Source: an uncultured Elioraea sp. (lineage in GTDB: Bacteria > Pseudomonadota > Alphaproteobacteria > Acetobacterales > Acetobacteraceae). Taken from it: a stretch of 12,893 nt of DNA. A program made the translations under genes and the position numbers. The notes beneath the pieces were generated by a model that saw nothing but the letters and a program-made list of their open reading frames with translations, was not told the DNA's origin and searched no databases. The stretch spans positions 1 through 12,893 of the forward strand of contig CALKJX010000097.1 of NCBI GenBank assembly GCA_937995555.1, read 5' to 3'. Of this stretch, positions 7,553 to 12,893 are shown piece by piece; position 1 is the stretch's first letter; every line of letters begins with the position of its first letter.

Positions 7553-7983
7553 GACCGCCCTCCCTGCCGCGCCTTGTCGGCGGCTTCGAGCGCGGCCAGC
7601 GCCTCGGTGAAGAGCTTCTGGCCGTCAACATCCAGCTCGCCCTGTGACACCAGGTTGTTGATCAGGTTCTCGAGGATCAACGCCTGCGCCGGCGATGGCT
7701 CGGCCTTGAGCTTGGTGGTCATCGCGCGCACGGCCACCTTCGTTTCCGCCTCGGCGAACTCGGGCAGCAGCCGCGCGAGCTCAAGCATCGGCCCCGCTCG
7801 CGTCTCGACGTCCAGATTGTTGCGCTTGGCGTCCTCCTGCGACATCGCCGCGATCTCGCCATGACCGGGCATGACGGCGACGCGTTCGGCCGGTGCTGCG
7901 GCGGTGCTCGGACCGACGCCGTACTTCGCCTTCAGCTGATCGGCCCGCTCGCTCAGCAGACGATGCGCGTCCTTGTCGGTTGC
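7549..7983 (-). CDS. Small helical protein of unknown function, 5' end lost at a junction
   Basis: The protein-like reading begins at about 7983 and ends at the TGA that overlaps the crystallin-like ATG. About 144 residues are visible and look alpha-helical: KDAHRLLSERADQLKAKYG, then MLELARLLPEFAEAE, then ALILENLINNLVSQGELDVDG and a final charged helix ending in QGGRS. I do not recognise a family. No ATG, GTG or TTG occurs in frame between 7983 and 7873, so either the original start was cut away at the junction with the synthetase fragment, or translation now begins at the ATG at 7872 (107 residues) or 7845 (98 residues); neither has a clear ribosome site. The frame remains open upstream to 8871 through unrelated sequence, but that part is a fusion or shadow, not the original protein. 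The tight coupling suggests it works with the crystallin-like protein. Confidence 0.55.
   Translation of the reverse strand, partial: ATDKDAHRLLSERADQLKAKYGVGPSTAAAPAERVAVMPGHGEIAAMSQEDAKRNNLDVETRAGPMLELARLLPEFAEAETKVAVRAMTTKLKAEPSPAQALILENLINNLVSQGELDVDGQKLFTEALAALEAADKARQGGRS
7558..7565 (-). promoter_or_regulatory. Shine-Dalgarno for the crystallin-like gene
   Basis: AGGGAGGG on the - strand, 5 to 6 nt before the ATG at 7552 and inside the last codons of the upstream gene. It is a strong site and, with the ATGA overlap, points to coupled translation of the two genes. Confidence 0.75.
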
Positions 7984-8472
7984 GGCCTGCCCGCGCCGTT
8001 CCGCGAGGCCTCGATCCGCGACGAGCAGGGGCGCGCGCTCGGCCCCGACGCGGTCGGCGAGCTCTGGATGCGCGGCCCCGGCATCCTCAGGGGCTACTGG
8101 AACAAGCCGGAGGCGACCGCGGAGACCTTCCGCGACGGCGGCTGGTTCCGTACGGGCGACCTGTTCCGCCGCGACGCCCACGGCTTCCACGTCATCGTCG
8201 GCCGGGTGAAGGACATGATCCGCCGGTCGGGCGAGAACATCGCCGCGCGCGAGGTCGAGGCGGTGCTGCTCCAGCTCGACGCGGTCGCGGAAGCCGCCGT
8301 CATCCCCGTGCCCGACGGCGATCGCGGCCAGGAGGTCAAGGCCTGCCTGGTACTGCAGCCGGGCCCGACGCCGGCGGATCTGCCGGCGGAGCAGGTCTTC
8401 GCCCACTGCGCGCGCGGGCTCGCGCGTTTCAAGGTGCCGCGCTTCCTGGAGGGCCGCGATGCGCTGCCGAAG
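7975..8472 (+). pseudogene. Acyl-CoA synthetase (AMP-binding) fragment, both ends missing
   Basis: About 166 residues of the C-terminal half of an adenylate-forming acyl-CoA ligase. They begin at CGLPAPFREASIRDEQGR and end at RDALPK. Recognisable family motifs in order are VGELWMRGPGILRGYWNKPEAT, then GGWFRTGDL (with the ATP-binding Asp), then GRVKDMIRRSGENIAAREVE (the hinge and A8 region), AAVIPVPD, and FKVPRFLE. The N-terminal domain with the P-loop-like A3 motif is absent, and the normal ending after LPK (TPSGRVAK with the catalytic lysine) is missing. Beyond 8472 the frame continues only through the antisense of another gene. The GRVKDMIRRSGENI form resembles crotonobetaine/carnitine-CoA ligase-like enzymes. 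No start codon or ribosome site belongs to it. It cannot make an active enzyme. Confidence 0.8.
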
Positions 8473-8871
8473 CCCGAGCGTAACCGCCGCGTCGCCGAGG
8501 CGCGCGGCGAGGGCGGGCAGGAAGGCGGCCAGCGCAGGCGCCCCGGCGAGGTGGCTGCCGGCATCCTTGACCACGCGCACGCCGCCCGCGCGCATCGCAT
8601 CGAGCAGGCCGGCGACACCGGGCGTGCTGTCGGGCGCGAGTTCGAGCGGATCGGCCAGCCGTCCTTCGACCCGCCGCAGCAGCACGTCGATGCGTTGCAG
8701 CCCCTTCAGGGTCTTCAGGAACGCCTGGCCGTCGCGGGCGCGCTGGGCAAGGCCGGTTTCGAGGGCGGCGAACCCCTGCGCCGGCAGGACCATCGGCACG
8801 GGGTCGTGGCGGAGCGCACGATCCGCGAGGCCGCCGAGGGGCAGGCTCGCGACCATCGCGGCAACGCCGCG
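8473..8871 (-). pseudogene. Circularly permuted type 2 ATP-grasp gene fragment with internal deletion
   Basis: On the - strand, two blocks of the COG2308 (circularly permuted ATP-grasp, DUF404/407) family are joined. The first, from about 8871 to 8734, includes ALRHDPVPMVLPAQGFAAL followed by ETGLAQRAR, like the family's N-terminal region. The second, from about 8733 to 8473, reads GQAFLKTLKGLQRIDVLLRR, then ADPLELAPDSTPGVAGLLDA and LAAFLPALAARL. This second block normally lies some 150 residues further along, so a segment appears deleted in frame near 8734. The 5' end is closed by an in-frame TGA at 8872-8874, and the 3' end stops at the synthetase fragment, so most of the protein is missing. 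Members of this family are linked to peptide-like ligation with an alpha-E partner. The family assignment and the deletion size are from memory of the family. Confidence 0.65.
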
Positions 8872-8933
8872 TCAGTGCGTCCGGAGCGCGCCGCGGCCAC
8901 CGACCAACCGGAGGGGGCCCCTGGATAGGGGGT

Positions 8934-8957
8934 GTGGGGGGCCAATGGCCCCCCCAC
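8934..8957. terminator. G/C-only hairpin after the peptide transporter operon
   Basis: GGGGGGCC (8936-8941 plus CC) pairs with GGCCCCCC around an AAT loop, and GT/AC outside a single bulged C can extend the stem. It begins 3 nt downstream of the OppF-type stop codon at 8960. There is no T-run on the - strand, so it is a stabilising or Rho-assisted 3' end rather than a textbook terminator. Further G-runs at 8913-8917 and 8928-8932 make the + strand strongly G-rich here. Confidence 0.5.
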
Positions 8958-8959
8958 GC

Positions 8960-9982
8960 TCAGGTTCTTCCTTCCTCCACCGCGTGACACGCCACCTGCG
9001 CGTCGGCGACGGCTCGCAACGCGGGCACCTCCGCCTTGCAGCGCGCATTCGCGAGCGGACAGCGCGGGTGGAAGGCGCAGCCGGGCGGCGGGTCGATCGG
9101 GCTCGGCACCTCGCCGCCCACCGGCGTGCGCGCGCGTCCGGTCATTTCGAGGTCGGGAATCGCGTCGAGCAGCATCCGCGTGTAGGGGTGCCGCGCCCGA
9201 GCGAACAGCGTCTCGCCCGGCGCGAGCTCGACGATCCGGCCCAGATACATCACGCCGATGCGGTCCGACATGTGCCGCACCACCGCGAGATTGTGGCTGA
9301 TGAACAGATAGGTCAGCCCGAGCTCGCGCTGGAGATCCTTCATCAGGTTCAGGATCTGCGCCTGTACCGAGACGTCGAGCGCGCTGGTCGGCTCGTCGCA
9401 CACCAGGAACTCGGGCGTGGAGGACAGCGCGCGCGCGATGGAGATGCGCTGGCGCTGGCCGCCGGAGAACTCGTGCGGATACTTCTCGCCGTCCTTGGGG
9501 CTCAGCTTCACCTGGCTCAGCAGCTCGCCGACTCGGGCCTCGATCGCGGCGCGACCGCGGATCAGCCCGAAGGCGCGAATCGGCTCGGCGATGATGTCGC
9601 GCACGCGCCAGCGCGGATTGAGCGAGGCATACGGGTCCTGGAAGATCATCTGGATGCGCTTGCGCACCGGTGCCGCGACGGCGCGCGAGGTCAGGCTCGC
9701 CATGTCGACGCCGTCGAAGCGGATGCGCCCGCGGCTCGGCGGATAGAGTCCGACGACCAGCCGCGCGACCGTCGTCTTGCCGCAGCCGGATTCGCCCACC
9801 AGCGACAGCGTCGTGCCCTTGGGGATGTCGAACGACACGCCAGCGACCGCCTTCAGGATGCGCTTGCGCTCGCCCTGGAGCACGCGGAACAGCCAGGGCT
9901 TGGAGACATCGAAGTCGCGCGCGAGGTCCTCGACCTCGACCAGGGCCTTCGCCTGCACCATCGCGGTCGCGTCAGGCGGCAT
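8960..9982 (-). CDS. Peptide ABC importer ATP-binding protein (DppF/OppF-type)
   Basis: A 340-residue cytoplasmic ATPase that pairs with the other ATPase to power peptide import. Walker A is GESGCGKT (63-70), the Q-loop is FQDP (114-117), the ABC signature is SGGQRQR (173-179), Walker B is FLVCDEP (192-198) with catalytic E197, and the switch histidine is H230. The stretch NPRWRVRDIIAEP is typical of the OppF/DppF side. The C-terminal oligopeptide domain (about 250-335) has GCAFHPRCPLANARC with C302, C308 and C315, plus C332, a four-cysteine pattern that in some relatives holds an iron-sulfur cluster. The ATG at 9982 overlaps the upstream ATPase gene by 11 bp and has GAGG 9 nt before it, which favours it over the ATG at 9961. 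It is the last gene of the operon. Confidence 0.95.
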   Translation of the reverse strand: MPPDATAMVQAKALVEVEDLARDFDVSKPWLFRVLQGERKRILKAVAGVSFDIPKGTTLSLVGESGCGKTTVARLVVGLYPPSRGRIRFDGVDMASLTSRAVAAPVRKRIQMIFQDPYASLNPRWRVRDIIAEPIRAFGLIRGRAAIEARVGELLSQVKLSPKDGEKYPHEFSGGQRQRISIARALSSTPEFLVCDEPTSALDVSVQAQILNLMKDLQRELGLTYLFISHNLAVVRHMSDRIGVMYLGRIVELAPGETLFARARHPYTRMLLDAIPDLEMTGRARTPVGGEVPSPIDPPPGCAFHPRCPLANARCKAEVPALRAVADAQVACHAVEEGRT

Positions 9983-10967
9983 GGCCGAGCGCCTCGTCGC
10001 GGCCGGGCGCGGCGTGCAGCCAGCACGCGGCGAGGTTGGGCCCGTCGGTCTTCATCAGGTCCGGCCGATCGACACGGCAGCGGTCGAACACCTTCGGGCA
10101 GCGCGGGTTGAAGGCGCAGCCGCGCGGAATGTCGGTCAGGCGCGGCATCGACCCCTCGATCTGCGTCAGCCGCTCGACCTTGTGCGTGAGCGACGGGATC
10201 GAGCCCATCAGCCCGTCCGTGTAGGGGTGGCGCGCGTGTTTCACCACCTCGCGCACCGGGCCGATCTCGGCGATGCGGCCGGCATACATCACCGCGACCC
10301 GGTCGGCCGTCTCGGCGATCACGCCCATGTCGTGCGTCACCAGCATGATCGCCGTGCCGTGCTCGCGGCAGAGCCGCTTGAGCAGCGCGATCACCTGCGC
10401 CTGGATCGAGACGTCGAGCGCGGTGGTCGGCTCGTCGGCGATCACCAGGCGGGGTTCGGCGCAGAGGGCGAGCGCGATCACCACGCGCTGGCGCATCCCG
10501 CCTGAGAACTGGTGCGGATAGGCGTCGATCCGCTGCGCCGCGCCGGGAATGCCGACATCCTCCAGCCAGCGGACCGCACGCGCGCGCGCCTCCCTGTCGC
10601 CGATGCCGAGATGGGTCTGCATCGTCTCAACGAGCTGATGGCCGATCGTGTAGAGCGGGTTCAGCGTGGTCAGCGGATCCTGGAAGATCGCGCCGATCTC
10701 CTTGCCGCGCACACGGCGCATCTCCTCGAGCGGGATGTTGTCGATGCGCCGCCCGTTCAGCAGCACCTGGCCGCCGGCGATCCGTCCCGGCGGCTCGATC
10801 AGGCGGATGATCGACACGCCCGTGATCGACTTGCCCGCACCCGACTCGCCGACCACGCCGAGCACCTCGCCCTCGTCGATGTGGAACGAGACGTCATCGA
10901 CCGCGACCAGCGTGCCGCGGCGCGTCGGGAACTCGACGCGAAGGTTCTTCACCTCGAGCAGGGGCAT
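9972..10967 (-). CDS. Peptide ABC importer ATP-binding protein (DppD/OppD-type)
   Basis: A 331-residue cytoplasmic ATPase, the partner of the OppF-type subunit. Walker A is GESGAGKS (40-47), the Q-loop has Q96 in IFQDP, the signature is SGGMRQR (155-161), Walker B is LVIADEP (174-180) with E179, and the switch histidine is H212 in VTHD. FQDPLTTLNPLYTIGHQ and EPTTALDVSIQAQ are typical of the OppD/DppD side. The C-terminal domain has RGCAFNPRCPKVFDRC with C284, C290 and C297, plus C315, the same four-cysteine pattern as its partner. It starts 10 nt after the permease gene, with GAGG about 8 nt before the ATG, and its last codons overlap the next ATPase gene. It belongs to one operon with the permeases; the peptide or other substrate cannot be read from the ATPase. 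Confidence 0.95.
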   Translation of the reverse strand: MPLLEVKNLRVEFPTRRGTLVAVDDVSFHIDEGEVLGVVGESGAGKSITGVSIIRLIEPPGRIAGGQVLLNGRRIDNIPLEEMRRVRGKEIGAIFQDPLTTLNPLYTIGHQLVETMQTHLGIGDREARARAVRWLEDVGIPGAAQRIDAYPHQFSGGMRQRVVIALALCAEPRLVIADEPTTALDVSIQAQVIALLKRLCREHGTAIMLVTHDMGVIAETADRVAVMYAGRIAEIGPVREVVKHARHPYTDGLMGSIPSLTHKVERLTQIEGSMPRLTDIPRGCAFNPRCPKVFDRCRVDRPDLMKTDGPNLAACWLHAAPGRDEALGHAA

Positions 10968-10977
10968 CGCGCGGGCC

Positions 10978-11907
10978 TCAGCGCAGCTTCGGGTTCAGGG
11001 CGTCGCGCAGCCAGTCGCCCAGCAGGTTCACCGACAGCACCATCACCGCCAGCGTGATGCCGGGGAACACGGTGATCCACCACTCGCCCGAGAACAGGAA
11101 GTCGTTGCCGATACGGATCAGCGTGCCGAGCGAAGGCTGGGTCGGCGGCACGCCGACGCCGAGGAAGGACAGCGTGGCCTCGGCGAGGATGGCGAAGCCG
11201 AGATTGAGGGTCGCGATCACCAGCACCGGCCCCATCACGTTCGGCAGCACGTGGCTGACCATGATGCGCACCGGCGAGAGGCCGATCACGCGCGCGGCCA
11301 TCACGTACTCCTTGTTCTTCTCCACCAGCGTCGAGCCGCGCACGGTGCGCGCGAACTGCACCCAGTTGGAGATGCCGATCGCGAAGATCACCACCCAGAG
11401 CGCGATCTGGTCGTGCAGCTCGCGCGGCAGCATCGCCCGCACCAGGCCGTCGATCAGCAGCGCGACCAGGATCGAGGGGAAGGTGAGCTGGATGTCGGCG
11501 ATGCGCATCAGCACCGCGTCGGTGGTGCCGCCGAGATAGCCGGCGAGCAGGCCGAGCGAGATCCCGAGCGTCATCGAGAACAGCACGGAGGCGAAGCCGA
11601 CGAACAGGCTGATGCGCGCGCCATGCATGATGGTGGAGAGCACGTCGCGCCCCTGATCGTCGGTGCCGAGCAGGAAGCGCCAGTTCCCCTCCTCGAGCCA
11701 GACCGGCGGGGTGAAGGCGTCGAGCAGATCAAGCGTGGCGAGGTTGAACGGATCGTGCGGCGCCAGCCAGGGTGCGGCCAGCGCCGAGAGGATCATCGTC
11801 AGCGCGACCACCGCCGAGACGACGACGACGGGCGAGCGCGTGAACGACCACCAGAGATCGGAGTCGAACACGCGCGAGAGGCCACGGGCCGGGGCGAAGG
11901 CGGCCAT
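10978..11907 (-). CDS. Peptide ABC importer permease (DppC/OppC-type)
   Basis: A 309-residue inner-membrane permease, one of two that form the channel. The N-terminal segment (about 26-48) is a hydrophobic helix followed by the periplasmic LAPHDPFNL stretch that is usual in DppC proteins. LLGTDDQGRDVLS (79-91) is the conserved entry to the main permease domain, which has five further hydrophobic segments. The cytoplasmic coupling loop (EAA motif) is EYVMAARVIGLSPVRIM (200-216), leading into VLPNVMGPV. LSFLGVGVPP (246-255) and the ending NLLGDWLRDALNPKLR are also typical. It begins 4 nt after the stop of the upstream permease, with GGAGG in the end of that gene as the ribosome site. Family certain, substrate not readable. 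Confidence 0.95.
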   Translation of the reverse strand: MAAFAPARGLSRVFDSDLWWSFTRSPVVVVSAVVALTMILSALAAPWLAPHDPFNLATLDLLDAFTPPVWLEEGNWRFLLGTDDQGRDVLSTIMHGARISLFVGFASVLFSMTLGISLGLLAGYLGGTTDAVLMRIADIQLTFPSILVALLIDGLVRAMLPRELHDQIALWVVIFAIGISNWVQFARTVRGSTLVEKNKEYVMAARVIGLSPVRIMVSHVLPNVMGPVLVIATLNLGFAILAEATLSFLGVGVPPTQPSLGTLIRIGNDFLFSGEWWITVFPGITLAVMVLSVNLLGDWLRDALNPKLR

Positions 11908-11911
11908 CGTC

Positions 11912-12893
11912 TCAGCGCCCTCCGGCCGCCCGCAGCCCGCCGCGCAGCCGCGGGTCGACCGCGTAGTAGAGCAGATCGACGATCAGGTTGATGACGACGA
12001 ACAAGAGCGCGATCAGCAGCAGATAGGCGGCCATGATCGGGATGTCGGCATTCGCCACCGCCTGGATGAACAGCAGCCCCATGCCCGGCCACTGGAACAC
12101 GGTCTCGGTGACGATCGCGAAGGCGATGATGGCGCCGAGCTGCAACCCGGTGATGGTGATGACGGGCACGAGCGTGTTCTTCAGCGCGTGGCCGAAATGC
12201 ACGGCGCGGTTCGAGAGCCCGCGCGCGCGGGCGAACTTGATGTAGTCGGTGCGCAGCACCTCCAGCATCTCGCTGCGCACGAGGCGCATGATCAGCGTCA
12301 TCTGGAACAGGCCGAGCGTGATCGAGGGCAGGATCAGCGCGCGCAGGCCGGAGACGGTCAGGAACCCTGTTGTCCACCAGCCGATTGCCACGGTCTCGCC
12401 GCGGCCGAAGGAGGGCAACACGCCGAGGATGACGGCGAAGACGAGGATCAGCAGGATGCCGATCAGGAAGGTCGGCAGCGAGACGCCGATCAGCGAGATC
12501 GTCAGGAAGAGGCGGCTGAGCCAGGAGTCGCGGTAGAGCCCGGTGTACACGCCCATCGGCACGCCGATCGCGAGGGCGAGGAAGGCGGCCGTGAAGGAGA
12601 GCTCCAGCGTCGCCGGCATCCGCTCCAGGATCAGGTCGGAGACCGGGCGGGCGAGCCGGTAGGAGAGGCCGAACTCGAACTGCACCGCGTTGTGCAGGAA
12701 CTCGATGAACTGGATGAAGAAAGGCTGGTCGAGGCCCAACTCACGCACCAGCGCCTCGCGCTGCGCCTCGGTGTAGTCCTGGCCGAGCATGATCGTCACC
12801 GGATCGCCGACATAGGCGAACATGGCGAAGCTGATGAGGCTGACCGTCAGCATCACGGGAATGGCCTGGAGCAGGCGCGAGACGATGAAGGCG
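11912..12893 (-). CDS. Peptide ABC importer permease (DppB/OppB-type), 5' end beyond the window
   Basis: The frame is open to the right edge and 326 residues are visible, so the start codon lies a few codons outside. The first visible residues, AFIVSRLLQAIPVMLTVSL, are the family's usual N-terminal membrane helix, so a GTG at 12856 is not the true start. A periplasmic part with LVRELGLDQPF and EFGLSYR follows, as in other DppB proteins. Then come RMPATLELSFTA, several hydrophobic helices, and the coupling loop DYIKFARARGLSNRAV (about residues 216-231 of the visible part) before HALKNTLVPVIT. The gene ends DPRLRGGLRAAGGR and is followed after 4 nt by the DppC-type gene. A substrate-binding protein gene would be expected upstream, outside this window. 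Confidence 0.95.
   Translation of the reverse strand, partial: AFIVSRLLQAIPVMLTVSLISFAMFAYVGDPVTIMLGQDYTEAQREALVRELGLDQPFFIQFIEFLHNAVQFEFGLSYRLARPVSDLILERMPATLELSFTAAFLALAIGVPMGVYTGLYRDSWLSRLFLTISLIGVSLPTFLIGILLILVFAVILGVLPSFGRGETVAIGWWTTGFLTVSGLRALILPSITLGLFQMTLIMRLVRSEMLEVLRTDYIKFARARGLSNRAVHFGHALKNTLVPVITITGLQLGAIIAFAIVTETVFQWPGMGLLFIQAVANADIPIMAAYLLLIALLFVVINLIVDLLYYAVDPRLRGGLRAAGGR

Noticed and set aside
8473..8928. C-terminal extension of the synthetase fragment on the + strand
   Set aside because: The frame stays open to 8928, but the residues after LPK do not resemble the family's ending and are the antisense of the ATP-grasp block, so the fragment is taken to end near 8472.
8913..8941. 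G-quadruplex candidate on the + strand
   Set aside because: Only three G-runs of five or more are present and the third is needed for the neighbouring hairpin; a fourth tract of at least three G is missing.
8459..10111. 550-codon + strand frame through the fragment region and an ATPase gene
   Set aside because: It is the antisense of the ATP-grasp piece and of the OppF-type ATPase; no motif and no family-like composition.
10666..11991. 441-codon + strand frame opposite the transporter genes
   Set aside because: Histidine-, Arg- and Asp-rich antisense product over two clear - strand transporter genes.

Overview
The window is about 12.9 kb of very GC-rich DNA, packed with genes. The gene set and protein style (class 2 PyrD followed by a TIGR01459-type HAD protein, YqgE, a DsbD/ScsB-type thiol reductase, and a Dpp/Opp-type peptide transporter) suggest a high-GC alphaproteobacterium, possibly near Rhodospirillales/Acetobacteraceae. 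That placement is inference from protein character, not from a database match.

Layout. (1) 110-3321, + strand: pyrD, a HAD-superfamily hydrolase overlapping it by 4 bp, and a Bcr/CflA-type drug exporter 33 nt later. This is probably one transcription unit. (2) 3326-3919, - strand: yqgE, converging on the exporter with only 4 nt between the stop codons. (3) 4065-6648, + strand: a DsbD-like transmembrane thiol:disulfide reductase, divergent from yqgE, then a 1-Cys peroxiredoxin of the Prx5 type with its own possible promoter. A perfect 12-bp hairpin at 6659-6685 closes this block. (4) 6719-7983, - strand: a beta/gamma-crystallin-like protein with an unidentified C-terminal domain, translationally coupled by an ATGA overlap to a small helical protein that has lost its 5' end. 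(5) about 7975-8872: a mosaic of gene fragments. It holds the C-terminal part of an acyl-CoA synthetase (+) joined end to end with an internally deleted piece of a circularly permuted ATP-grasp gene (-). (6) 8960-12893, - strand: four genes of a dipeptide/oligopeptide ABC importer (two permeases, two ATPases). The first permease runs off the right edge, and the substrate-binding protein is not in view.

How the parts fit. Regions 1-3 and 6 are ordinary chromosomal functions: pyrimidine synthesis, drug efflux, periplasmic thiol redox, peroxide removal and peptide uptake. Regions 4-5 are the accessory part. The crystallin-like pair has somewhat lower GC in sampled lines (62-67%, against 68-85% in sampled lines of neighbouring genes). 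Its upstream side ends abruptly in fragments of unrelated genes with no visible insertion sequence. This is either a real rearrangement scar or an assembly chimera, and it is the most unusual thing in the window. I see no tRNA, rRNA, CRISPR array, transposase or phage gene.
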